Part shown: piece after piece, positions 49,963 through 58,317 of the stretch
Layout of the letters: each line of letters opens with the position of its first letter
Position numbering within the stretch: position 1 is the stretch's first letter
NCBI GenBank assembly: GCA_027449885.1
Contig: DAIDKS010000031.1
Location: 44,895-108,894, forward strand
Origin: Acidimicrobiaceae bacterium
Lineage (GTDB): Bacteria > Actinomycetota > Acidimicrobiia > Acidimicrobiales > RAAP-2
Direction: 5' to 3'
DNA: 64,000 nucleotides
Translations under genes and position numbers: made by a program
Notes under the pieces: generated by a model
Databases searched by the model: none
What the model was told of the DNA's origin: nothing
Seen by the model: only the letters and a program-made list of their open reading frames with translations

Positions 49963-51912
49963 CTACCAGATGGTCACGCGCTCGGCCGGGTCGAGCCAGG
50001 CGCCATCCCCCGGCCCGACCCCGAAGGCCTCGTGGTAGGCGTCGAGGTTGCGCACGATCTGGTTGCAGCGGAACTCCGGAGGACTGTGGGGATCGATGGC
50101 CAGCAGGCGCGCCGCCTCGGCCGGACGCGAGGCTCCGCGCCAGGCGCGCGCCCAGGCGAGGAAGAAGCGCTCGGCCCCGCTCGTCCCGTCGATCTCGGGT
50201 GCCGGAGCGCCGTCGAGGGCGATCTGGTAGGCCCGCCAGGCGATCCCGAGGCCGCCGAGGTCGCCGATGTTCTCGCCGATGGTGAGGGCCCCGTTCACGT
50301 GCTGCTCGGGGGCCTCGGCCGGGCGGAGCCCGTCGTACTGGGCGATCAGGCGGGCCGCGCGGGCCTCGAAGGCCTCGCGGTCGGCCGCCTCCCACCAGTC
50401 CTCGAGCCGGCCGGCGCCGTCGAACTTCGAGCCCTGGTCGTCGAAGCCGTGGCCGATCTCGTGGCCGATGACGGCCCCGATCGCCCCGAAGTTCGTCGCG
50501 TCGTCGGCCGCGGGGTCGAAGAACGGGGGCTGGAGGATGGCCGCGGGGAAGACGATCTCGTTCATCCCGGGGTTGTAGTAGGCGTTGACCGTCTGGGGGG
50601 TCATGAACCACTCGTCGCGGTCGAGGGGACGGCCGATCTTGCCCAGCTGACGGTCGAACTCGACCGCGGCGGCCCGACGGACGTTGCCGACGAGGTCGCC
50701 CGGGTCGACCTCGAGGGCCGAGTAGTCGCGCCAGCGGACCGGGTAGCCGATCTTCGGCGTGAAGGTCGCGAGCTTCCCGAGGGCCCGCTCGCGGGTCGCC
50801 GGGCCCATCCACTCGAGGCCGGCGATCGACTGTCGGTAGGCCTCGATCAGGTGCCCCACCAGCTCGTCCATGCGGGCCTTCGCCTCGGGACGGAAGTGGC
50901 GCTCGACGTAGAGGCGCCCCACGGCCTCGCCCATCGCGCCGTTCACGAAGCTGACGGCGCGCTTCCAGCGAGCCCGCTGGGCCGGCGCCCCGGTGAGGGT
51001 GCGGCCGAAGAAGTCGAAGTGGGCCTCGACGAAGGCCGACGAGAGGTAGGGCGAGAGCCCGGCGACGACGCGCCAGGCGAGCCAGTCGCGCCAGGCCGGG
51101 AGCTCGTCGTCGACGAGGAGTCCCCCCAGGGCCTCGGCGAAGCTGGGCTGGCGCACCACGACCTCGTCGAGGGAGTGCTCCGGCGCCCCGAGGCGGGCGC
51201 GCCACGCGTCGAGGTCGACGAGGGCGCGCAGCTGCTCCCAGGTGCGCAGGTTGTACGTGGCGCTCTGGTCCCGCGAGCGCACCGCGTCCCAGTGCCCGGC
51301 GGCGATCCTCGTCTCGAGGTCCCTGACCCGCGCGGCCCGGCCCGGGGCGTCCGAGAGCCCGGTCAGGGCGAAGACGCGCTCGAGGTGGGCGAGGAAGGCC
51401 GTGCGAATCGGCGCGAAGTGCTCCTCGCGGTAGTAGCTCTCGTCGGGCAGCGAGAGGCCGGCCTGCTCGACGAAGACGACGTAGCGCTCCGGGTCGCCCG
51501 GGTCGTTGTCGACGAAGAGCTGAAGGAACCCGGCGAGTCCCTCGCGCTCGAGGGCGCCGACGAGGCCGACGAACTCCTCGCGCGTGTGGACCGCCTCGAT
51601 CGCCGCGAGGGTCGCGACGAGGGGGGTCGCCCCGCGCTGCTCGCAGAGCCCCTCGTCCATGAAGGAGGTGAAGAGGTCGCCGACCTGGCGCGCCTCGGTG
51701 CCCGGGTCGGCGCCGCGCGACTCCTCGAGGATGGCGCGCACGTCGCGCTCGGCCCCGTCGGCCAACTCGTCGAAGGTGCCGTAGCGGGCCCGATCGGCGG
51801 GGATCGGGTCGCTCGCCAGCCAGCGCCCGTTCACGTGGCGGAAGAGGTCGTCCTGGGGCCGGATCGCGGGATCCCGGTCGTCTCGTCCCATCCCGTCACG
51901 CGCCCCGTTCAT
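49963..51912 (-). CDS. M13-family (neprilysin-like) zinc metallopeptidase
   Basis: 649 aa. Zinc site HEIGH (about 484-488, within VIGHEIGHGFDDQGSKF) and the downstream glutamate motif in GENIGDLGG; N-terminal QDDLFRHVNGRWL and the C-terminal ERVTIW are typical of PepO/M13 enzymes. No signal peptide or N-terminal helix, so it is probably cytoplasmic, as for bacterial PepO oligopeptidases. ATG at 51912 with an alternative seven codons on (MGRDDR). Lies 10 bases after truA and before the rplM promoter, where most relatives have no gene. Confidence 0.93.
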   Translation of the reverse strand: MNGARDGMGRDDRDPAIRPQDDLFRHVNGRWLASDPIPADRARYGTFDELADGAERDVRAILEESRGADPGTEARQVGDLFTSFMDEGLCEQRGATPLVATLAAIEAVHTREEFVGLVGALEREGLAGFLQLFVDNDPGDPERYVVFVEQAGLSLPDESYYREEHFAPIRTAFLAHLERVFALTGLSDAPGRAARVRDLETRIAAGHWDAVRSRDQSATYNLRTWEQLRALVDLDAWRARLGAPEHSLDEVVVRQPSFAEALGGLLVDDELPAWRDWLAWRVVAGLSPYLSSAFVEAHFDFFGRTLTGAPAQRARWKRAVSFVNGAMGEAVGRLYVERHFRPEAKARMDELVGHLIEAYRQSIAGLEWMGPATRERALGKLATFTPKIGYPVRWRDYSALEVDPGDLVGNVRRAAAVEFDRQLGKIGRPLDRDEWFMTPQTVNAYYNPGMNEIVFPAAILQPPFFDPAADDATNFGAIGAVIGHEIGHGFDDQGSKFDGAGRLEDWWEAADREAFEARAARLIAQYDGLRPAEAPEQHVNGALTIGENIGDLGGLGIAWRAYQIALDGAPAPEIDGTSGAERFFLAWARAWRGASRPAEAARLLAIDPHSPPEFRCNQIVRNLDAYHEAFGVGPGDGAWLDPAERVTIW

Positions 51913-51922
51913 CTGGGTCAGC

Positions 51923-52762
51923 CTACCGGTCGGGGGCCGGGCCGCTCGGCCCGCCCACCTCCTCGGGGTAGCCCACGGCGACGAGGGCGAGCCCCGCGGC
52001 CGGCGCGGGAGCCGGGAGCCCGTCGTGGGTCGGCACGGCGAGGCGCTCGGCGACGATCGCCGGGGCGAGCCGGCCGGCCCCGACGGCGACCATCGTCCCG
52101 ACGAGGGCCCGCACCTGGCGGTGGCAGAAGGCGTTGGCGCGGACCTCGAAGACGAGGAGGTCGCCGCCCCCGGCGGAGAGGCCGAGGAGGTCCGGGACCC
52201 GCCGCCAGCGGGCCGCCATCACGCGCCGCACCAGGGGGTCCTCGGAACCCTTGTCGGGCGGGCGCTTGCAGAAGGCGCGGAAGTCGTGCTCCCCCACCAG
52301 GTCCTCGGCGGCCTGCTCCATGGGGCGCACGTCGAGCACCTCGGGGACGGCCCACGCCACCGCGGCCGCCGGCGCCAGCTCGGTGCCCGGGGCCACCAGG
52401 TAGCGGTAGGCGCGCCAGAGGGCGTCGTGGCGGGCGTCGAAGCCGTCGCGCCGCTCGAGCGCGTGGACGCTCACCCGCCCGCGCAGCTGCGCGTTGAGCG
52501 AGCGCCGCAGCGCCGCGGCGTCGAGGTCGGCCGGGAGGTCGACCGAGACCACCTGGGCGAGGGCGGCGACCCCGGCGTCGGTCCGACCGGCCCCGGTGAG
52601 GTAGGGGGGCTCCTCGAGGCGCAGGGCGCGCGCGAGGGCCTCGCGCAGGGCCCCGACCACGGTGGGGCGGTCGGGCTGGAGGGCGAAACCGGCGAAGGCG
52701 GCCCCGTCGTAGGCGAGGTCGATCCGCCAGCGGGCGGTCAGCTCGGGATCAGACGAACTCAA
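51923..52762 (-). CDS. truA: TruA, tRNA pseudouridine(38-40) synthase
   Basis: 279 aa. Catalytic Asp in the GAGRTDAGVAALAQVV motif; N-terminal RIDLAYDGAAFAGFALQ and the RANAFCHRQVRALVGTMV block are family features. The start is TTG at 52762, inside the end of rplQ (14-base overlap); no better ATG or GTG is available nearby. The rplQ-truA order is standard. Confidence 0.94.
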   Translation of the reverse strand: MSSSDPELTARWRIDLAYDGAAFAGFALQPDRPTVVGALREALARALRLEEPPYLTGAGRTDAGVAALAQVVSVDLPADLDAAALRRSLNAQLRGRVSVHALERRDGFDARHDALWRAYRYLVAPGTELAPAAAVAWAVPEVLDVRPMEQAAEDLVGEHDFRAFCKRPPDKGSEDPLVRRVMAARWRRVPDLLGLSAGGGDLLVFEVRANAFCHRQVRALVGTMVAVGAGRLAPAIVAERLAVPTHDGLPAPAPAAGLALVAVGYPEEVGGPSGPAPDR

Positions 52763-53111
52763 TGCGCGCCATCGGGGCGTTGTCGCCCTGACGCGGACCG
52801 AGCTTCAGGATCCGGGTGTAGCCACCCGGGCGCTGCGCGTAGCGCGGCGCGATCTCGGTGAAGAGCTTGGTCGCCATGTCCTTGTCGCGGATCAGCGCCA
52901 CGACGCGGCGCTGGGCCGCGACCGACCCCTCGGGGCTGTTCTTCGCCGCGGTGACGACCTTCTCGACGATCGGGCGTAGGGCCTTCGCCTTGGCCTCGGT
53001 CGTGACGATCGACTCGGCGGCGATCATCGAGGCCACGAGGTTGCCCATGAGGGCCTTCTGGTGGGCGTTGTCGCCGCCGAAGCGACGTCCGCGCTTGGGA
53101 GTGCCGCGCAT
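52749..53111 (-). CDS. rplQ: RplQ, 50S ribosomal protein L17
   Basis: 120 aa, the compact bacterial form without extension. RGTPKRGRRFGGDNAHQKALMGNLVASMI and YTRILKLGPRQGDNAPMARIEFV match L17. ATG at 53111, five bases after rpoA. Confidence 0.98.
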   Translation of the reverse strand: MRGTPKRGRRFGGDNAHQKALMGNLVASMIAAESIVTTEAKAKALRPIVEKVVTAAKNSPEGSVAAQRRVVALIRDKDMATKLFTEIAPRYAQRPGGYTRILKLGPRQGDNAPMARIEFV

Positions 53112-53116
53112 GTTGT

Positions 53117-54058
53117 CTAGTCCTCTGCTCGCAGCTGGAGACCGCGCTCGTCGAGGCGGTCGACGACGTCCTTCAGCGACGTGGCGCCGAAGTTGGTGAT
53201 CGAGGTGAGGTCGCGCTCGGTGGCGTTCACCAGCTGGGCGACCGTGTTGATGCCCGCGCGCTTCAGGCAGTTGCGCGAGCGCTCGGTCAGCCCGAGCTCT
53301 TCGATGCGGATGTCCAGCTCGTTGGCGGCCGCCTGGGCGAGGCCCACGTCGCCGAGCTCCAGGGCCGGCGCCTCCTCGTCGAAGCCGGCGATCAGGTCGA
53401 GCAGCGCGCCGAGGGTCTTGCCGGCCGAGGCCAGGGCCTCACGCGGGCTGATCGACCCGTCCGTCTCGATGTCGAGGACGAGGCGGTCGAAGTCCCGGCT
53501 CTGGTCGACGCGCACCGGCTCGACGCGGAAGGCCACGCGGCGCACCGGCGAGAAGATCGCGTCGAGGGGGATGACGCCGATCGCGCCCGCGCCCTTGTTC
53601 TCCTCGGCGGGCACGTAGCCCTTGCCCCGCTCGACCGTGAGCTCGAAGGAGAGCGTGCTCTTCGCCGAGGTCAGGTAGGCGAGGTGGAGGTTGCCGTTCA
53701 GGACCTCGACGTCGGCCGTCGTGGAGAGGTCCGAGGCCAGCACCGGCCCCTCGCCTCGCTTGTCGAGGCGCAGCACGACGGGCTCGTCGCTGTGGACCCG
53801 GAGCAGGAGGTCCTTCAGGTTGAGGCAGATGTCGAGGACGTCCTCCTTGACGCCCTCGATCACGTCGAACTCGTGCAGCACGGCGTCGAACTTCACGCGC
53901 GTCGCCGCGGCGCCGGGGATCGACGAGAGCAGCGTGCGGCGCAGGGAGTTGCCCAGCGTGTGGCCGAAGCCCGGGTCGAGCGGTCCCACCGCGAAGGACT
54001 GCCGGTTGTTCTCCTCGTCGCCGAGGGCCTCGATCGTGGGTCGTTGGATGATGAGCAT
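53117..54058 (-). CDS. rpoA: RpoA, RNA polymerase alpha subunit
   Basis: 313 aa. N-terminal assembly domain (FAVGPLDPGFGHTLGNSLRRTLLSSIPGAA region) and C-terminal domain (LTERSRNCLKRAGINTVAQLV, then the NFGATSLKDVVDRL helix) that contacts UP elements and activators. ATG at 54058. Standard alpha-operon position between rpsD and rplQ. Confidence 0.98.
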   Translation of the reverse strand: MLIIQRPTIEALGDEENNRQSFAVGPLDPGFGHTLGNSLRRTLLSSIPGAAATRVKFDAVLHEFDVIEGVKEDVLDICLNLKDLLLRVHSDEPVVLRLDKRGEGPVLASDLSTTADVEVLNGNLHLAYLTSAKSTLSFELTVERGKGYVPAEENKGAGAIGVIPLDAIFSPVRRVAFRVEPVRVDQSRDFDRLVLDIETDGSISPREALASAGKTLGALLDLIAGFDEEAPALELGDVGLAQAAANELDIRIEELGLTERSRNCLKRAGINTVAQLVNATERDLTSITNFGATSLKDVVDRLDERGLQLRAED

Positions 54059-54087
54059 GGGTGACTCCTTGGCCTCGTCGGGGTGCG

Positions 54088-54732
54088 TTACTTCGAGTAC
54101 AACTCGACGATGAGCTGCTCGCGGATCGCCTCGTCGATCTGTTCGCGGGCCGGAGCCACGCGAACGGTCACGGCGAAGCCGTTCTCGGCCGTCTCGAGCC
54201 AGCCCGGCACCGAGCGGTCGAGGACGTCACGGTTGCGCACGACGTTGAAGTTGGCGCGAGTCGGCTCCTTCAGGGCGACCGTCTCGCCCGGGCGGACCCG
54301 GTAGCTGGGGATGGTGACGCGCTTGCCGTTGACGTGCACGTGGCCGTGGCGGACGAACTGGCGAGCCTGGGCCCGCGAGGCGCCCCACCCGGCGCGGTAG
54401 GCGACGTTGTCGAGGCGCATCTCGAGGAACTGCAGCAGGTTCGTCCCGGTGATGCCGGGGCGACGACTGGCCTCCTCGTAGAGGTTGCGGAACTGCTTCT
54501 CCAGCAGGCCGTAGGTGCGACGCGCCTTCTGCTTCTCGCGCAGCTGGGTCAGGTACTCCGACCCCTGACGCTGACGGTCGCGACCGTGCATCCCCGGCGG
54601 GTAGGCCCGGGCCTGGCGGTCCGAGTTCTCGGCGACGGGGCACTTCAGTGAGAAGCACCGCTCGCCCTTCAGGTAGAGCTTCGTGCGCTCACGCCGACAG
54701 AGTCGGCAGACGGGTCCGGTGTAACGAGCCAT
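54088..54732 (-). CDS. rpsD: RpsD, 30S ribosomal protein S4 (zinc-binding form)
   Basis: 214 aa. Starts ARYTGPVCRLCRRERTKLYLKG; four cysteines (CRLC and CFSLKC) make the zinc-binding C+ form. The S4 RNA-binding domain follows (MRLDNVAYRAGWGASRAQARQFV). ATG at 54732; the track ORF begins 64 codons too early. Confidence 0.98.
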   Translation of the reverse strand: MARYTGPVCRLCRRERTKLYLKGERCFSLKCPVAENSDRQARAYPPGMHGRDRQRQGSEYLTQLREKQKARRTYGLLEKQFRNLYEEASRRPGITGTNLLQFLEMRLDNVAYRAGWGASRAQARQFVRHGHVHVNGKRVTIPSYRVRPGETVALKEPTRANFNVVRNRDVLDRSVPGWLETAENGFAVTVRVAPAREQIDEAIREQLIVELYSK

Positions 54733-54740
54733 GAGTCTCC

Positions 54741-55142
54741 TTAGCCGCGACGACGCTTCTTGGGGCGGCAACCGTTGTGGGGCAGGGGCGTGACGTCCTT
54801 GATCGCCACGACCTCGATCCCGGCGGCGGCCAGGGAGCGGATGGCCGTCTCCCGGCCCGATCCCGGCCCGCGCACCAGCACGTCGACCTTCTTCACGCCG
54901 TGCTCCATCGCCGCGCGGGCGCACTTCTCGGCCGCGAGCTGGGCGGCGAAGGGCGTCGACTTGCGCGAGCCCTTGAAGCCGACGTTGCCCGACGAGGCCC
55001 AGGAGATCACGTTGCCCTCGGGGTCGGTGATGGACACGATCGTGTTGTTGAACGAGCTCTTGATGTGCGCGACGCCGAAGGCGATGTTCTTGCGCTCCTT
55101 GCGGCGCCCCTTGCGGGCGGCGGAGGGGGTCGACTTGGCCAT
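54741..55142 (-). CDS. rpsK: RpsK, 30S ribosomal protein S11
   Basis: 133 aa. [27 protein letters not shown] region, [17 protein letters not shown] and the C-terminal [14 protein letters not shown] are diagnostic. The rpsM stop overlaps its ATG (TAATG). Confidence 0.98.
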   Translation of the reverse strand: MAKSTPSAARKGRRKERKNIAFGVAHIKSSFNNTIVSITDPEGNVISWASSGNVGFKGSRKSTPFAAQLAAEKCARAAMEHGVKKVDVLVRGPGSGRETAIRSLAAAGIEVVAIKDVTPLPHNGCRPKKRRRG

Positions 55143-55519
55143 TACTTGGTCACCTTCTTCTTCCCGGCGACGGTGCGCTTCGGGCCCTTGCGGGTGCGGG
55201 CGTTCGTGCGGGTGCGCTGGCCGCGGACGGGCAGCCCCTTGCGGTGGCGCACGCCCTGCAGGCAGTTGATCTCCATCTTGCGCTTGATGTCCTGGGCCAC
55301 GTCGCGGCGCAGGTCACCCTCGACCGTGAGGTTCTGGTCGATGTAGGTGCGCAGCTTGTTGACGTCGGCGTCCGAGAGGTCCTTCACGCGGATCGACTCG
55401 TCGATGCCCGTGGCCGCGCAGATCTGCGCCGCCGTGGTCGATCCGATGCCGAAGATGTAGGTGAGGGAGATCACCGTGCGCTTGTCGCGCGGGATGTCCA
55501 CCCCAGCGATGCGAGCCAT
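55142..55519 (-). CDS. rpsM: RpsM, 30S ribosomal protein S13
   Basis: 125 aa. [25 protein letters not shown] start, [18 protein letters not shown] and a basic tail. ATG at 55519; the track ORF includes the out-of-frame rpmJ region. Confidence 0.98.
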   Translation of the reverse strand: MARIAGVDIPRDKRTVISLTYIFGIGSTTAAQICAATGIDESIRVKDLSDADVNKLRTYIDQNLTVEGDLRRDVAQDIKRKMEINCLQGVRHRKGLPVRGQRTRTNARTRKGPKRTVAGKKKVTK

Positions 55520-55527
55520 CAGTCCTC

Positions 55528-55641
55528 CTAGCCCTGGCGCTGCTTGTGGCGCGGGTTCTCGCAGATGACGCGGACGTGGCCGGCCCGGCGGATCACCTTG
55601 CACTTCTCACACATGGTCTTCACGCTCGCGCGCACTTTCAT
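55528..55641 (-). CDS. rpmJ: RpmJ, 50S ribosomal protein L36 (zinc-ribbon form)
   Basis: 37 aa, too short for the ORF track: begins [19 protein letters not shown] and ends [11 protein letters not shown]-x2-C-x12-C-x4-H zinc ribbon intact. ATG at 55641, TAG eight bases before rpsM. Standard infA-rpmJ-rpsM order. Confidence 0.97.
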   Translation of the reverse strand: MKVRASVKTMCEKCKVIRRAGHVRVICENPRHKQRQG

Positions 55642-55670
55642 GTCGTCTTCTTCCTTGCGACGGAGCCTGA

Positions 55671-55895
55671 TTACTTGTACCGATAGGTGATGCGGCCACG
55701 GGTCATGTCGTAGGGCGTGATCTCGACCTGCACCTTGTCCCCGGGCAGGATGCGAATGCGGTGCATGCGCATCTTTCCCGAGCTGTGGGCGAGGACGGTG
55801 TAACCGTTCTCCAGCTCGACCCGGAACATCGCGTTGGGCAGCGGCTCGACGACCGTTCCCTCGACGGTGAACGCGTCTTCCTTCGGCTTACTCAG
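55671..55895 (-). CDS. infA: InfA, translation initiation factor IF-1, with apparent CTG start
   Basis: 74 aa, missed by the ORF track because there is no ATG, GTG or TTG start. Translation from CTG at 55895 gives [19 protein letters not shown], aligning exactly with the usual MSK-x-KEDAI start, and continues through [26 protein letters not shown] and [12 protein letters not shown]. An in-frame TAG lies eight codons upstream with no other start codon between. AGGAG sits seven bases before the CTG. IF-1 occupies the 30S A site during initiation. A sequencing error at one base is the main alternative. Confidence 0.93.
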   Translation of the reverse strand: MSKPKEDAFTVEGTVVEPLPNAMFRVELENGYTVLAHSSGKMRMHRIRILPGDKVQVEITPYDMTRGRITYRYK

Positions 55896-55923
55896 GTTCC
55901 TTCTCCTTCTCGGGCACTACGGG

Positions 55924-55941
55924 TCGACGGCGAGCCGTCGA
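55924..55941 (-). other. Hairpin in the infA leader
   Basis: TCGACGGC-GA-GCCGTCGA, an 8-base stem about 30 bases upstream of the CTG start and inside the predicted leader. It could influence access to the ribosome site or simply be chance in GC-rich DNA. Confidence 0.4.
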
Positions 55942-55976
55942 GAGTGGCCGCGGGCGCACCCGCAGACCGGCTTGCC

Positions 55977-56004
55977 ATTCTACCGAATTTTCCGCGCGAC
56001 GCAA
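55977..56004 (-). promoter_or_regulatory. Promoter of infA-rpmJ-rpsM-rpsK-rpsD-rpoA-rplQ
   Basis: Minus strand TTGCGT (55999-56004), 16-base spacer, TAGAAT (55977-55982, 5/6 match). Gives a leader of about 75 bases. Needed because opposite-strand genes separate infA from map. Confidence 0.6.
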
Positions 56005-56016
56005 AAGCGGCTCCGC

Positions 56017-56028
56017 GGACCATGGTCC
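56017..56028. promoter_or_regulatory. Palindrome between infA and PNPOx-like gene promoters
   Basis: Perfect 12-base palindrome GGACCATGGTCC in the 195-base divergent gap, just upstream of the infA -35. Resembles in shape, not identity, the GGGAC/GTCCC operators of NarL/DevR-type regulators such as the one encoded downstream. Confidence 0.35.
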
Positions 56029-56090
56029 CGGGGCCAAAATGTGACCCCCGGCCCTAGTTGCCCCGGCGGCGCCGGGTTCATGCTGGATCC

Positions 56091-56486
56091 ATGAGCGTAC
56101 CGGGCGAGCGCGTCAGGCGTGCCGTCATTCCCCGCGAGGAGTGTCTCGACCTGCTGCGGCGGGCCGACCTCGCGCGGGTGGTGATCTCGGTGCGCTGCCT
56201 GCCGGCCGCCCTGCCGGCCCGGATGACGGTGATCGACGACGGCCTGGTCCTGCTCGCAAGCGCCGAGGAGGCCGTCGTGGTGGCCGCCCGACGCGGCGAC
56301 GTGCTCTCGATCCAGATCGACGGCCTCGAGGACGACGGCGCCACCTGGTCGGTGATGGGCTCGGGGATCGCCGAGCTGCCGAGTGGGGAGCCGCCCCTCT
56401 CGGAGTCCCTCACCCGGGCCGTCGCCGGGGGCGCGACCCTCATCGCCCTGCCGCTCACGATCCTCTCGGGCGAGCGCGTCGGGTAA
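56091..56486 (+). CDS. PNPOx-like split-barrel (pyridoxamine 5'-phosphate oxidase family) protein
   Basis: 131 aa. Begins MSVPGERVRRAVIPREECLDLL, then an antiparallel split-barrel pattern (LARVVISVRCLPAALPARMTVIDDGLVLL region) like flavin- or F420-binding oxidoreductases of the PNPOx clan. Ligand and substrate cannot be fixed by eye. ATG at 56091; the track's start at 56058 has no support. First gene of a plus-strand trio with the DevS/DevR-like pair, an association also seen in actinobacterial redox/hypoxia regulons. A palindrome overlaps its stop codon. Confidence 0.68.
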   Translation: MSVPGERVRRAVIPREECLDLLRRADLARVVISVRCLPAALPARMTVIDDGLVLLASAEEAVVVAARRGDVLSIQIDGLEDDGATWSVMGSGIAELPSGEPPLSESLTRAVAGGATLIALPLTILSGERVG

Positions 56487-56497
56487 AGGCTTTACCC
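56481..56497. promoter_or_regulatory. Palindrome GGGTAAAG-G-CTTTACCC before the histidine kinase gene
   Basis: Perfect 8+8 inverted repeat with a one-base centre, overlapping the stop codon of the PNPOx-like gene and 28 bases before the kinase start. Suitable for a dimeric LuxR/NarL-type regulator; could alternatively be an RNA hairpin. Confidence 0.45.
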
Positions 56498-56525
56498 CGC
56501 CCCGGCGGGTGTGTGAGACTACGCC

Positions 56526-57662
56526 GTGTCCTTCCGTCGGATCACCGACCCCGCACGCCTTCACGCGCTCATCGACGCGATGCTGCTGATCGAGACCGAC
56601 GCCGACCTCACCGAGCTGCTGGGGCTCATCGTCACGGCGGCGAGCCAGCTGGTCGGCGCCCGCTACGGCGCCCTCGGGGTGGTGAGCGGCGACCGCGCCA
56701 GCCTGAGCCGCTTCGTCACCTACGGCGTCGACGAGGGGGTCCGCTCCCTCATCGGCGCGACGCCCCACGGCCGTGGCGTCCTCGGCGAGACCATCGTCGG
56801 GGCGGCCCCGGTGCGCGTCGACGACCTCGCCCACTACCCGGGGGCGGCCGGCTTCCCGGATCACCACCCGGTGATGCGCAGCTTCCTCGGGGTGCCGATC
56901 CTCGCCGGCGACGGCCGGGTCTTCGGGAACCTCTACCTCACCGATCGCGAGGACGGAGTGCCCTTCGACGAGGAGGACGAGGCCCTGGTGAGCTCGTTCG
57001 GCCGGGCGGCCGGGCTCGTCATCGACCAGGCCAACCTGCGGGCCCACCTACGCGAGCTGATCCTCTCCGAGGAGCGCGAGCGACTGGCCCGCGACCTCCA
57101 CGACACCGTCATCCAGCGCCTCTTCGGGGTCGGCCTCGCCCTGCAGATCACGCTGGGATCCGAGATCGACCCGACCGACCGCGACCGGATCAATCGGGCC
57201 CTCGACGAGCTCGACGGCACCATCCAGGAGATCCGCACCACGATCTTCGAGATCGACCAGGACGACGTCGACGGCGAGACGCTCCTCGTCCGCCTGGCCG
57301 CCATGAGCGACGAGGTCGCCACCCGTCTCGGCATCAAGGTCGACCTCGACCTGCCCGACCAGGCCGCCCTGGAGGTGAGCGCCCACTGCGCCCGTCACAC
57401 CCTGCGGGCCCTGCGCGAGATCCTCTCCAACATCGCCCGTCACGCCCGGGCGAGCGAGGCGACCGTCGCCCTGGCGGAGGAGGGCCCCCTCCTCGTGCTG
57501 CGGGTCCAGGACAACGGCGTGGGGTTCCACGCCCCGGTCGGCCCCGGACGGGGACTGCGCAACCTGCGCGGGCGCGCGCGCGAGCTCGGCGGGGACTGCG
57601 CGATCGAGTCGGCGCCGGGGACTGGCACACTGGTCGAGTGGACGGCCCGGAGGGACGCGTGA
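56526..57662 (+). CDS. GAF-domain sensor histidine kinase, DevS/NarX-like (HisKA_3)
   Basis: 378 aa, no transmembrane helix. One GAF domain (about 25-170: LVGARYGALGVVS, then LGVPILAGDGRVFGNLYL), then the HisKA_3 dimer/phosphoacceptor helix with His about 192 in RLARDLHDTVIQRLFGVG, and a HATPase domain with N-box EILSNIARHARA, DNGVGF and GRGLRNLRGRA. Mycobacterial DevS has two GAF domains with haem in the first; here there is one, so the signal is uncertain. GTG start at 56526. Overlaps the response-regulator gene (GTGA). Confidence 0.92.
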   Translation: MSFRRITDPARLHALIDAMLLIETDADLTELLGLIVTAASQLVGARYGALGVVSGDRASLSRFVTYGVDEGVRSLIGATPHGRGVLGETIVGAAPVRVDDLAHYPGAAGFPDHHPVMRSFLGVPILAGDGRVFGNLYLTDREDGVPFDEEDEALVSSFGRAAGLVIDQANLRAHLRELILSEERERLARDLHDTVIQRLFGVGLALQITLGSEIDPTDRDRINRALDELDGTIQEIRTTIFEIDQDDVDGETLLVRLAAMSDEVATRLGIKVDLDLPDQAALEVSAHCARHTLRALREILSNIARHARASEATVALAEEGPLLVLRVQDNGVGFHAPVGPGRGLRNLRGRARELGGDCAIESAPGTGTLVEWTARRDA

Positions 57663-58303
57663 TCCGACTGCTGCTCGTCGACGACCACGAGATCGTGCGA
57701 CGGGGACTGCGGGAGCTGCTCGAGGCGAACGACGACCTCGTCGTGGTGGCCGAGGCCGGCACCCTCGAGGAGGCCCTCGGGGTGGACGTTCACGCGATCG
57801 ACGTCGCCGTCCTCGACGTGCGCCTGCCCGACGGCAGTGGCGTCGACCTCTGCCGGGACCTGCGCGAGCGACGGGCCGACCTCAACTGCCTGATGCTCAC
57901 CTCCTTCGCCGACGCCGAGGCCCTGGCCGCCTCGGTGATCGCCGGGGCCCGGGGCTACGTGCTGAAGAACGTGCGCGGGGACGCCCTGGTCGAGGACGTC
58001 CGCCGGGTCGCCGCCGGCGAGCTCCTGCTCAGCCCCGAGCAGATCGAGCGGGCCCGCGAGCGCCTGCGCCGCCAGATCACCGAGGACATGCGCCTCGAGA
58101 GCCTCAGCCCCCAGGAGCGGCGCATCCTCGAGCTCCTCGCCGAGGGCCTCTCCAACCGCGAGATCGCGGCCGAGATGTTCCTCGCCGAGAAGACGGTGAA
58201 GAACTACGTGTCGAACCTGCTCGCGAAGCTCGGCTTCCAGCGCCGCACCGAGGCCGCGCTCTTCGCCCAGCGCTACCAGGACCGGTCCCACCCGTCGGGC
58301 TAG
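57659..58303 (+). CDS. NarL/DevR-family response regulator
   Basis: 214 aa. Receiver domain IRLLLVDDHEIVRRGL with phosphoacceptor Asp about 53 (VAVLDVRLPDG), conserved LTSFAD and the Lys of YVLKNV; C-terminal LuxR-type helix-turn-helix LSPQERRILELLAEGLSNREIAAEMFLAEKTVKNYVSNLL region. The GTG at 57659 overlapping the kinase stop is chosen because GGAGGGA lies five bases upstream; an in-frame GTG exists at 57638. Target genes unknown; two palindromes in this locus are candidate sites. Confidence 0.94.
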   Translation: MIRLLLVDDHEIVRRGLRELLEANDDLVVVAEAGTLEEALGVDVHAIDVAVLDVRLPDGSGVDLCRDLRERRADLNCLMLTSFADAEALAASVIAGARGYVLKNVRGDALVEDVRRVAAGELLLSPEQIERARERLRRQITEDMRLESLSPQERRILELLAEGLSNREIAAEMFLAEKTVKNYVSNLLAKLGFQRRTEAALFAQRYQDRSHPSG

Positions 58304-58317
58304 CCCGCGAGACGTCG

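Noticed and set aside
50032-52497. 821-aa plus-strand ORF
   Set aside because: Antisense to the M13 peptidase and truA; no motifs, Arg/Gly-rich tail typical of shadow frames.
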